64,000 bases of DNA from Catenulispora sp. MAP5-51 (GTDB lineage: Bacteria > Actinomycetota > Actinomycetes > Streptomycetales > Catenulisporaceae). Each line of letters starts with the position of its first letter. The first letter of the stretch is position 1. Made by a program: the position numbers and the translations under genes. The DNA is taken from assembly GCF_041261205.1 (NCBI RefSeq), contig NZ_JBGCCH010000010.1:246561-310560 (forward strand). Reading direction: 5' to 3'. Under the pieces are notes generated by a model. That model was given only the letters and a program-made list of their open reading frames with translations, was not told the DNA's origin and searched no databases. This document shows positions 8,959-15,960 of this stretch, piece after piece.

Positions 8959-10116
8959 ATGACTCCGACACCTTTGAAGGACCGGGCCGCGATCGTCGGC
9001 ATCGGCCAGACCGAGTTCGCCAAACACCTCGAGCCCTCGGAGAAGGCGCTCGCGTGCCGGGCCATCGCGATGGCGCTGGACGACGCCGGGATCGCCGCCC
9101 ACGAGGTGGACGCGTTCGCCGCCTACACGATGGAGGCGACCGACGAGGTCGAGATCGCCAAGGCGGTCGGCGCCGGGGACGTCACCTTCTTCTCCCGGGT
9201 GGGCTTCGGCGGCGGCGGTTCCTGCGCGACCATCGGCCACCTCGCGATGGCGATCGCGACCGGCCAGGCGAGCGTGGGCGTCGCGTGGCGGTCCCGCAAG
9301 CGCGGCAGCGGGCCGCGGCCGTGGACCGACACCGTGAACCAGCTGGCCACGCCGGCGCAGTGGACCAGGCCCTTCGGGCTGCTGCGGCCGGTCGACGAGA
9401 TCGCGGTCCTGGCGCGCCGCTACATGCACGAGTACGGCCTCACCCGCGAGCAGCTCGGCGCGGTGGCCGTCGCCTGCCGCAACCGGGCCAACGCCAACCC
9501 GGCGGCGATCATGTACGAGCGCCCGCTGACGATGGACGACTATCTCAATGCCCGTATGATCTCCGATCCGCTGTGCCTGTTCGACAACTGCCTGGAGACC
9601 GACGGGGCGCTGGCCGTCGTCATGGTCTCGGCCGAGCGCGCCCGGGACTGCCGGCAGACGCCGGCCTACGTCCACGCCTTCGGGCAGGGACTGCCGGCCC
9701 AGCACCACGGCATGGTCAACTACTGGAACGACGACCCGCTCTCCGGTCCGTCGTGGACCGCCGCGAAACAGCTGTGGAAGCACTCCGACCTCGGCCCCGC
9801 CGACGTGGACGTGGCGCAGATCTACGACGCCTTCACCCCGCTGATCCCGTTGTCCCTGGAGGGATACGGCTTCTGCGCCAAGGGCGAGGGCGGGGCCTTC
9901 GCCGACGACGGCGGCCTGGAACTGGGCGGCCGGCTGCCGATCAACACCTCCGGCGGCGGCCTGTCCGAGGCCTACGTCCACGGCTTCAACCTGATCAACG
10001 AGGGCGTGCGGCAGCTGCGCGGCACCTCCACGAACCAGGTCGCCGGGGCCTCGACATGCCTGGTCACCGCGGGCGAAGCTGTACCGACGTCGGCCGTCCT
10101 GCTGCGCCGGGACTGA
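8959..10116 (+). CDS. thiolase-fold lipid-transfer protein (Ltp/SCP-X type)
   Basis: A 385-residue non-decarboxylating thiolase-superfamily protein of the acetyl-CoA acetyltransferase-like / Ltp group. Signatures are GGGGSCATIGHLAMAIATG, AQIYDAFTPLIPLSLE, the INTSGGGLSEAYVHG block and HGFNLINEGVRQLRGT. The immediately following DUF35 protein copies the Ltp2-ChsH2(DUF35) pairing, which in steroid side-chain degradation forms a retro-aldolase. A carbon-carbon cleaving aldolase or thiolase role is therefore the best inference. The ATG start has AAGGGG 5 bases upstream. It is the first gene of a three-gene operon behind operator site A. Confidence 0.9.
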   Translation: MTPTPLKDRAAIVGIGQTEFAKHLEPSEKALACRAIAMALDDAGIAAHEVDAFAAYTMEATDEVEIAKAVGAGDVTFFSRVGFGGGGSCATIGHLAMAIATGQASVGVAWRSRKRGSGPRPWTDTVNQLATPAQWTRPFGLLRPVDEIAVLARRYMHEYGLTREQLGAVAVACRNRANANPAAIMYERPLTMDDYLNARMISDPLCLFDNCLETDGALAVVMVSAERARDCRQTPAYVHAFGQGLPAQHHGMVNYWNDDPLSGPSWTAAKQLWKHSDLGPADVDVAQIYDAFTPLIPLSLEGYGFCAKGEGGAFADDGGLELGGRLPINTSGGGLSEAYVHGFNLINEGVRQLRGTSTNQVAGASTCLVTAGEAVPTSAVLLRRD

Positions 10117-10148
10117 ACCACACCGAAGGCCGGAGGGGATCACCCGAA

Positions 10149-10571
10149 ATGCTCAAACCGCTTGTCGACGACGACGGCGCGCCGTACTTCGAGTACGCGG
10201 CCAAGGGCGAACTGCGGATGCAGACGTGCGCGAACTGCGGCGAGGTGCTGTTCCCGCCGCGGCCGATGTGCCCGCGATGCCAGGGCGCTGAGTTCGAATG
10301 GAAGCTGATGTCCGGCCGCGGGCACGTGTGGTCCTTCGCGGTGCCGCGTCCGCCCCTGCTGCCGGACTACGCGGCGTTCGCGCCGTATCCGGTGGTGGTC
10401 GTGGAGCTGGAGGAGGACCGGCGGCTGCGGCTGGTCGGGAACCTGGTCGCCGACCAGGACTCGGACATCGATTCGGTCGACCCGGCGACGATCGAGATCG
10501 GGCAGCCGGTGCGCGCGGTGTTCCGGCAGATCGAAGGACTCTTCGTGGCGGCCTGGACGCCGGATGAGTGA
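10149..10571 (+). CDS. Zn-ribbon / OB-fold (DUF35) acyl-CoA-associated protein
   Basis: A 140-residue protein with an N-terminal rubredoxin-like zinc ribbon (CANC and CPRC, about residues 25-45) followed by the OB-fold ACA domain (GHVWSFAV to VRAVFRQIEG). In known systems such proteins are obligate partners of Ltp-type thiolases, here encoded just upstream. ATG 10149 follows GGAGGGG. The stop overlaps the start of the hydratase gene by 8 bases, supporting one operon. Confidence 0.9.
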   Translation: MLKPLVDDDGAPYFEYAAKGELRMQTCANCGEVLFPPRPMCPRCQGAEFEWKLMSGRGHVWSFAVPRPPLLPDYAAFAPYPVVVVELEEDRRLRLVGNLVADQDSDIDSVDPATIEIGQPVRAVFRQIEGLFVAAWTPDE

Positions 10572-11355
10572 TCTGGACTTCAGTACCCTCCTGTACGAGG
10601 AGCGCGACGGCGTCGCCTGGGTGACGCTGAACCGCCCGGAGCGGCACAACGCCTTCGATCTGGCGATGGCCGACGAATTCCACAGGCTGTGGAAAACGTT
10701 GCGGCACCGCGACTCGGTGCGCTGTGTGGTGCTGACCGGCAGCGGCGACAAGGCCTTCTGCACCGGCATCGACCGGGACACGGTGGTCCCGCAGCCGTCG
10801 TCGCCGTACATGGTCGACGACCCGGGCGTCGCGCTCGGGCCCAAGAGCGCCGACCTGTGGAAGCCGGTCATCGCCGCGGTCAACGGCATGGCCTGCGGCG
10901 GCGCCTTCTACCTGCTCGGCGAGTGCGAGTTCCTGATCGCCGCCGAACACGCGACGTTCTTCGACCCGCACGTCACCTACGGAATGGTGATGGCCTACGA
11001 GGCGGTCCACCTCGCGCAGCGCATGCCGCACGGCGAACTGGCGCGCCTGGCGCTGCTGGGCACGGCCGAACGGATGACGGCGCTGCGCGCGTACGAGATC
11101 GGCTTCGTCAGCGAGGTGGTGCCGGACAACGCGGCCCTGCTGGCGGCGGCCGAGCAGGCGGCGCGGACCATCGCCGAGTGCGAGCCGTCCGCGATCGAGG
11201 GCACGGTGCGCGCGGTGTGGGCCGCCCGCGAGATGGCCAAGAGCCAGGCGCTCGGCCTGGCCCCGCACCTGGTGCAGCTGGGCAACCTCGACGCGGGACG
11301 GCAGGCGGAGCTGTTCGCGGCCCGGGCCAAGGGCGGCGGATGGCGGGCCCGGTGA
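10564..11355 (+). CDS. enoyl-CoA hydratase/isomerase family protein
   Basis: A 263-residue crotonase-fold protein acting on acyl-CoA thioesters in a beta-oxidation-like step. It shows LNRPERHNAFD, the first oxyanion-hole segment DKAFCTGIDRD, the second at AAVNGMACGGAFYLL, and the FDPHVTYGM segment where the catalytic acids usually sit. The usual catalytic glutamates are not obvious, so hydratase versus isomerase or another crotonase activity is open. It overlaps the DUF35 gene by 8 bases and is the last gene of the thiolase operon. Confidence 0.88.
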   Translation: MSDLDFSTLLYEERDGVAWVTLNRPERHNAFDLAMADEFHRLWKTLRHRDSVRCVVLTGSGDKAFCTGIDRDTVVPQPSSPYMVDDPGVALGPKSADLWKPVIAAVNGMACGGAFYLLGECEFLIAAEHATFFDPHVTYGMVMAYEAVHLAQRMPHGELARLALLGTAERMTALRAYEIGFVSEVVPDNAALLAAAEQAARTIAECEPSAIEGTVRAVWAAREMAKSQALGLAPHLVQLGNLDAGRQAELFAARAKGGGWRAR

Positions 11356-11710
11356 GGTGCGCGGCTTGTCGGCCGGGGGTGCGGTGGTCGCCGACGGCCA
11401 GGCCGCTCGGCCGCTGGGCCGCCGGGTCGCCGGCCTGCCGGGCTACTGGGCTCCCGGGTCGATAGGCCGCTAGGTCGCCGGGCTGCCGGGCCGTTTCGTG
11501 GTTGCTGTCTCGCCGCCGGATACGTTCCGTATCCCCCGCGCTCCGCAGCGGTGCGGGCCCGCCGGCGCCGCCAGCCTTTCGCCGCTCAGGCGAAACGCTG
11601 GCTGGATTCGAGCCCTGACTCGTAATCTGCTACCCGCAGTCAAGGTCGTGGGTGGCCGCGGGATCGGCACCCACATCCCGGCCGACGATCCCCCCGGGTC
11701 AGCCGGGATC

Positions 11711-11740
11711 GCGGCTGGAGCCGTGTCGGGCTCCAGCCGC
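11711..11740 (+). terminator. 12-bp perfect hairpin, probable terminator
   Basis: GCGGCTGGAGCC and GGCTCCAGCCGC around a 6-base loop. There is no T-run, but the stem is strong. It lies about 355 bases past the hydratase stop and may stop residual read-through. Confidence 0.5.
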
Positions 11741-11836
11741 TTCCACGTGTCCTGAGTCAAGGCATGGTCAAGGGCGCCCTCAAGGCGCTACCTTCTACGC
11801 ACGCCCGGCAGACCGGGACCGCCCCTGAACGGTGAC

Positions 11837-11868
11837 GGCGGCCGGGTCATCCCGCCGACCCGGCCGCC
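11837..11868 (-). terminator. 12-bp perfect hairpin after the repeat-tailed protein gene
   Basis: GGCGGCCGGGTC and GACCCGGCCGCC around 8 bases, 67 bases past the stop of the minus-strand gene at 11935-12549. No T-tract; a strong GC stem of this kind is common in actinomycetes. Confidence 0.55.
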
Positions 11869-11934
11869 TTCGCCGTGGGGTGGTGCTTGGGTGGTGCACG
11901 GGTGGTGCGTGGTTGTGCGCGGGTGGTGCGTCGT

Positions 11935-12549
11935 TCAGGCCGGCAGCGGCATCGAGTCCGCCGGCGAGATGCCCGGCGGCGCGGAGGCCGCGGGCGCTGC
12001 ATGCGCCGTGTGGGCCGTGTGGGCCGTGGTCTGCACCGGCACCGAACCCGGTACTGACACCTGTACCGGCACCTGTACCGGCATCGGCATCGGCATCGGA
12101 ACAGCAACCGGCATCGGCACCGCGGCCGGCAGCACAGTCGCCATCGGAACCGCCACCGGCAGGTTCAGCGGCGTCGCGGTCCGCGGCGGACGCAGGCTGC
12201 GGCTCGGGTCGGCGGAGCCACCCGGAACCAGTGCGCAGCCGGCGCTCTCGTCCGCGGGCGGCGGCGCCTGGCCGTAGATCCGCGGCTGGTGCTGCGCGGC
12301 GCGGCTCAGCGCGGCGGCCAGCCGCCGGGCCGCCGTCGGGCTGATGCGGCCCATCGTCACCATCGGCCGGCCGTAGACGTTCACGTCGCCCCGCAGGCGC
12401 GGGATCTCCCCGGCCAGCCCGAGGGCGGCCAGGGCCGAGCGCAACAGTTCCGTGGCCTCGATGGCCTCGGCCCACGCCAGGCCTAAGAAGGGTTCGTCGT
12501 CCCCGTTTTCGGCGGGGTCGAGCTGGGGTACTGCGGCGGATTCGCCCAT
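11935..12549 (-). CDS. hypothetical protein with Pro/Val/Met repeat tail
   Basis: A 204-residue protein. The first 100 residues form a helical domain I have seen only as hypothetical in actinomycetes (ATELLRSALAALGLAGEIPR, then VNVYGRPMVTMGRISPTAARRL). The rest is low complexity: repeated PVAVPM and MPMP units, then TAHTAHTAH, encoded by near-exact GGCATC/GGTACC hexamers around 12020-12130. The open frame runs far upstream through other genes, but the coding start is set by CCGGAGGAG 9 bases before ATG 12549; ATG 12558 is too close to that site. No transmembrane segment or signal peptide is visible. Function unknown. Confidence 0.6.
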   Translation of the reverse strand: MGESAAVPQLDPAENGDDEPFLGLAWAEAIEATELLRSALAALGLAGEIPRLRGDVNVYGRPMVTMGRISPTAARRLAAALSRAAQHQPRIYGQAPPPADESAGCALVPGGSADPSRSLRPPRTATPLNLPVAVPMATVLPAAVPMPVAVPMPMPMPVQVPVQVSVPGSVPVQTTAHTAHTAHAAPAASAPPGISPADSMPLPA

Positions 12550-12723
12550 CGTCGTCATCTCCTCCGGACTGTGCAAGAGTCGACAGGTTCGTTTTGTTAC
12601 GGTCAATCGACCAAACAGGTGATACAGCGACGCGTAGCGTCTCCATAACGGGCGGTGGTGGGCGACGGGTGGGCGATTTCGAGGCGCTTCCCCCTTAAAC
12701 CCGCCTCTGATACACACGGTTGT

Positions 12724-13494
12724 GTGACGTCGTTCACCGGACGGGTCGCCGTCGTCACCGGCGGGACCAAGGGCATCGGGCGGGCCGTCGCGGCGCGCTT
12801 CGAGGCGGCCGGGGCCACCGTGGTGACCCTGGCGCGCACCGAGCCGGCGCAGGCCGTCGGCCGCTTCATCGCCGCCGATCTGGCCTCCTCGGCCGCCATC
12901 GCGGCGGCCTTCAAAACCATCGCCGCCGAGTTCGGGCGCGTCGACGTGCTCGTCAACAACGCCGGCGGCGCGCGGCCGGGCCGGGCGCTGGACTACCCCG
13001 AGGCCGCGGCGCGGGCGGCGTTCGATCTCAACGTGCTGGGTGTCCTGTACGCCGCGCAGTGCATGTACCCCCTGACGCCCGAGCACGGCGGCGCCTCCAT
13101 CGTGAACATCGGCTCGGTGGCCGGGACCCGGCCCAGCCCCGGTACGGCCGTCTACGGCGCCGCCAAGGCCGCCCTGGCCTCGCTCACCAAGAGCCTGGCG
13201 CTGGAGTGGGCGCCGCGGGTCCGGGTGAACTGCGTCGTCCCGGGGCCCGTGCTGACCGAGTCGCTCACCGCGTACTACGGCGGTCCGGAAGCGGCGGCGC
13301 TGGTCGGGCAGGGGCTGCCGATGGGGCGGATGGCCGAGCCCGGGGACATCGCCGGGGCCTGCCTGTATCTGGCCTCCGAGGAGGCCGCGCAGGTTTCCGG
13401 CGCGGAACTGCTTGTGCACGGCGCCGGCGAGGCGCCGCGCTTCAACCGCGAGTCCGGCGCGTCCGGGCCCGCGCCGGCACCGGTGCGGAAGTGA
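12724..13494 (+). CDS. short-chain dehydrogenase/reductase
   Basis: Classical 256-residue SDR using NAD(P). The dinucleotide motif TGGTKGIG, the NNAGG segment, the active-site serine in NIGSVAG, and YGAAK (catalytic Tyr and Lys) are all present. GTG 12724 is the chosen start because the Rossmann fold begins a few residues later; there is no ribosome-binding site. A palindrome CACACGGTTGTGTG (12713-12726) overlaps the start and could be an operator distinct from the CTGACG sites. The likely role is oxidation of a hydroxyacyl-CoA or cyclic alcohol in the island's pathway. Confidence 0.87.
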   Translation: MTSFTGRVAVVTGGTKGIGRAVAARFEAAGATVVTLARTEPAQAVGRFIAADLASSAAIAAAFKTIAAEFGRVDVLVNNAGGARPGRALDYPEAAARAAFDLNVLGVLYAAQCMYPLTPEHGGASIVNIGSVAGTRPSPGTAVYGAAKAALASLTKSLALEWAPRVRVNCVVPGPVLTESLTAYYGGPEAAALVGQGLPMGRMAEPGDIAGACLYLASEEAAQVSGAELLVHGAGEAPRFNRESGASGPAPAPVRK

Positions 13495-13563
13495 CCAGCA
13501 TGATAACGAACGCCGATCTTGGACGATCACCCAGGTATGGCCAGGTAAGGGGTCCGGACCGCC

Positions 13564-13573
13564 TAAACTGACA
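13564..13573 (+). promoter_or_regulatory. -10 element and operator half-site at the tetR start
   Basis: TAAACT (13564-13569) ends 6 bases before ATG 13576, suggesting a leaderless transcript. It overlaps the half-site CTGACA. The 10-base string CTAAACTGAC recurs at operator C (15906-15915), so the TetR gene may be weakly autoregulated. Confidence 0.5.
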
Positions 13574-13575
13574 CC

Positions 13576-14229
13576 ATGACAGCTCAGCAAGTGCGCACCG
13601 TCGACGGGCGGATCGCGGGCAAGCGCGGCCAGGCCACCCGGGCCCGGCTCCTGGAGTGCCTCGGCGAGATGCTCGTTTCCCAGCCGTACCGCTCCATCAC
13701 GGTGATCGACGTCGCGCGGCTGGCCGGCACCTCCCCGGCCACGTTCTACCAGTACTTCCCGGACATCGAGTCGGCGATCATCGAGATCGCCAACGACATG
13801 GCCAAGGACGGCGCGCACCTGAAGGAGCTCGCCGACGGCCGCACCTGGTCCGGCAAGGCCGGCATGCAGGCCGCCGAGGCACTGGTCGACGGGTTCCTGG
13901 AGTTCTGGAACGAGCACGAGGCGATCCTGCGCGTGGTGGACCTGGCCACCGCCGAGGGCGACAAGCGCTTCCACAAGATCCGGATGAAGATCCTGAACAA
14001 CGTCACCATCTCGCTGGCCGACGCCATCAGCGAGCTGCAGTCCGCGGGCAAGGCCGACGCCGTGATGCCGCCGACCGCGACCGCCGGCGCCCTGGTGGCC
14101 ATGCTGGCCTCGATCTCGGCGCACCAGCGGGTGTTCGAGGCCTGGAGCATCAAGCTGGCCGAGCTGCGCGCGGCGATGATCGGCTTGGTCTTCATGGGGA
14201 TCACGCAGAAGAAGCCCGTCGCGGTATAG
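13576..14229 (+). CDS. TetR-family transcriptional regulator
   Basis: A 217-residue repressor-type protein. The N-terminal helix-turn-helix runs ATRARLLECLGEMLVSQ, SITVIDVARLAGTSPATFYQYF; the remainder is an all-helical ligand domain. It is the only TetR gene inside the catabolic island, so it is the leading candidate to bind the eight CTGACG palindromes and release them on binding an acyl-CoA intermediate; this is inference from position. Its own promoter carries one half-site. It lies between an SDR and an acyl-CoA ligase, both on the same strand. Confidence 0.9.
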   Translation: MTAQQVRTVDGRIAGKRGQATRARLLECLGEMLVSQPYRSITVIDVARLAGTSPATFYQYFPDIESAIIEIANDMAKDGAHLKELADGRTWSGKAGMQAAEALVDGFLEFWNEHEAILRVVDLATAEGDKRFHKIRMKILNNVTISLADAISELQSAGKADAVMPPTATAGALVAMLASISAHQRVFEAWSIKLAELRAAMIGLVFMGITQKKPVAV

Positions 14230-14265
14230 CGGCGATCCGGCCTCGCCCGGCGTTCCCGAGGGATT

Positions 14266-14328
14266 AGCTCCCTGAGGAAGGGGAAACTCTGACCCCGAGT
14301 CAGATCGGCACCCATCCCTCAGGGAGCT
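14266..14328 (+). promoter_or_regulatory. 12-bp inverted repeat enclosing an operator and covering a ribosome-binding site
   Basis: AGCTCCCTGAGG (14266-14277) and CCTCAGGGAGCT (14317-14328) are perfect complements. The right arm contains the GGGAG ribosome-binding site of the ligase starting at 14332, so a transcript covering both arms would hide it. Operator site B sits in the 39-base loop. Confidence 0.65.
14289..14303. promoter_or_regulatory. operator site B of the CTGACG regulon
   Basis: CTGACCCCGAGTCAG, 6-3-6 with the innermost pair changed from G-C to C-G; outer T-A also pairs. It is 29 bases before the ligase start. Confidence 0.65.
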
Positions 14329-14331
14329 CCG

Positions 14332-15840
14332 ATGACCTTCCTCGCCCTCGCCGTCCGCAAAGCCGCCCGGGACCACGGATCCGCCACCGCTCTGGTGGCC
14401 GGCCGCGGCCCGCTTTCCTTGTCCTTCCAGCAGCTCAACGCGGCCTCCGAGGCCATGGCGGCGCGCCTGGCCGTGCGCGGCATCGGCCAGGGCCAGGTGG
14501 CCGCGCTGCTGTTGCCCGCGTCCCTGGACTACGTCGTCGCCTACTGCGCGCTGGCCAAGGTCGGCGCCGTGACCGCCGGCGTGGGCGCGCACTACTCCCC
14601 GTCCGAGCGGCAGGCGATGCTCGATCGGGTCCGGCCCGACGTCGTCATCGGCACCGAGGAGCTGCTGACCGGCCGGCTCCCCGACGCGCAGATCATCCCG
14701 GTCCGGCAGGCCGAGGACCGGCGGGAGTTCGCGGCCGGGCTGCCGATGCTGGGCCGCGAGCGGGTGCGGACCGCGCCCAGCGCGCGTTCGCACGACAATC
14801 CGGAGACCATCGTCTTCACCTCCGGGACCTCGGGGGCGCCGAAGGGCGCGCTGTTCGGCGCGAGGCAGATCGCCGCGATATCCGAGGCGGACAACCGCGC
14901 GCAGACCGCGCCGATGCCGCTGCTGGTCGCCACCGGCCTGAACCACGTCGGTTTCATGACCAAGCTCGCCGGGCACCTGCTGGCCGGCAACCGGCTGCAC
15001 ATCCTGGCGCGCTGGCGGGCCCGCGAGGCGCTGGGCCTGATCTGCGACGAGGGCATACCGGTGATCGGCGGTGTCGCCGCCCAGGTGGCGCTGCTGCTGC
15101 GGGTCCCCGAGCTCGCCGGCTGCCGGACCGACGCCGTCAAAGCCCTGATCATCGGTGGCGGACCGTCGCCGGCCGGGCTGGTCCGCAAGGCACGCGACGC
15201 GTTCGGCGCGGCCTACTCGATCCGTTACTCCTCCACGGAATCCGGCGGTCTGGGTACCCTGACCGCCTTGGACGCGCCCGACGAGGAACTCTTCCACACC
15301 GTCGGCAGGCCGCGCGCCGGCACCGAGATCTCACTGCGCGACGACGACGGGAAGGAGCTCCCGGCCGGCGAGACCGGCGAGGTCTGGATCCGCTCCTCCT
15401 CGGTGATGTCGGAGTACTGGCACGACCCGGCCGCCACCCGCGCCGCGCTCACCCCGGACGGCTGGCTGCGCACCGGGGATCTGGGCCTGCTCGACGACGC
15501 CGGCTGCCTGCGCCTGGCCGGGCGCCGCGACGACATGTTCATCCGCGGCGGCTACAACGTGCATCCCCAAGAAGTGGAAGCCGTCCTGCAGGAGCACGCG
15601 GCGGTCCGCGAAGTCGCGGTGGTCGCCAGGCCCGACGCGGTGATGGGCCAGGCCGGCGTGGCCTTCGTGGTGCCGCGCGATCCGGCCGCGCCGCCGACGG
15701 TGGAGGAACTGCGGCTGTTCGCCAGGTCCCGGCTGGCCAAGCACAAGCTCCCGGAGGAGGTCCGCGTCGTCCCGAGCCTGCCGCTGACCGCCGGGCAGAA
15801 GGTGGATCGTTCGGCATTGCGAAAGCGGGTCGGCTCCTGA
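14332..15840 (+). CDS. AMP-forming acyl-CoA synthetase (ANL superfamily)
   Basis: A 502-residue ligase with the phosphate loop FTSGTSGAPKGA, RYSSTESGG in the A5 position, GWLRTGDLGLLDD, the hinge-containing GRRDDMFIRGGYNVHP, and the catalytic lysine in GQKVDRSALR. All key residues are present. It is one of three such ligases in the island and clearly different from the others, so it likely activates a different acid or a later intermediate. GGGAGCTCCG precedes the ATG and lies in a potential sequestering hairpin. It is followed by an operator-controlled ADP-forming-type ligase gene 120 bases on. Confidence 0.9.
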   Translation: MTFLALAVRKAARDHGSATALVAGRGPLSLSFQQLNAASEAMAARLAVRGIGQGQVAALLLPASLDYVVAYCALAKVGAVTAGVGAHYSPSERQAMLDRVRPDVVIGTEELLTGRLPDAQIIPVRQAEDRREFAAGLPMLGRERVRTAPSARSHDNPETIVFTSGTSGAPKGALFGARQIAAISEADNRAQTAPMPLLVATGLNHVGFMTKLAGHLLAGNRLHILARWRAREALGLICDEGIPVIGGVAAQVALLLRVPELAGCRTDAVKALIIGGGPSPAGLVRKARDAFGAAYSIRYSSTESGGLGTLTALDAPDEELFHTVGRPRAGTEISLRDDDGKELPAGETGEVWIRSSSVMSEYWHDPAATRAALTPDGWLRTGDLGLLDDAGCLRLAGRRDDMFIRGGYNVHPQEVEAVLQEHAAVREVAVVARPDAVMGQAGVAFVVPRDPAAPPTVEELRLFARSRLAKHKLPEEVRVVPSLPLTAGQKVDRSALRKRVGS

Positions 15841-15906
15841 CGAACAAATCCGTGTGAACGCAAGATCTCTTGGTTGTTACCTCTGTGCTAATTCGCATCG
15901 CCGCCC

Positions 15907-15925
15907 TAAACTGACGCAGCGTCAG
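15907..15925 (+). promoter_or_regulatory. operator site C overlapping a -10 element
   Basis: CTGACGCAGCGTCAG (15911-15925) is a perfect 6-3-6 palindrome whose first bases are also the end of a TAAACT -10 hexamer (15907-15912). Binding here would block polymerase. The downstream start is 15961. Confidence 0.85.
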
Positions 15926-15960
15926 GTTACTTGTCAGTTTGCTCCTGAGAGGGCGGTGCG

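Larger units (their letters stand above)
11356..11934. other. non-coding region with several strong hairpins and GC-rich tandem repeats
   Basis: A 579-base gap between convergent genes with no credible protein. From left to right it has imperfect tandem GC-rich repeats (about 11400-11500), a 13-bp hairpin with one mismatch at 11570-11602 (GCCAGC and TTTCGCC arms), a 12-bp hairpin at 11711-11740, another at 11837-11868, and four copies of GGGTGGTGC between 11876 and 11930. The sequence around 11600-11660 looks vaguely like a tRNA anticodon and T arm but does not fold. Confidence 0.6.

Noticed and set aside
11595..11665. tRNA-like string (ACTCGTAATC and GGTCGTGGGT) suggesting tRNA-Thr(CGT)
   Set aside because: The anticodon stem does not pair, and there is no acceptor stem or D-arm at the right distances.
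11935..15297. 1120-codon minus-strand open frame
   Set aside because: It runs antisense through the SDR, tetR and ligase genes, all with clear families. Only the part from 12549 down has a ribosome-binding site and a plausible protein.
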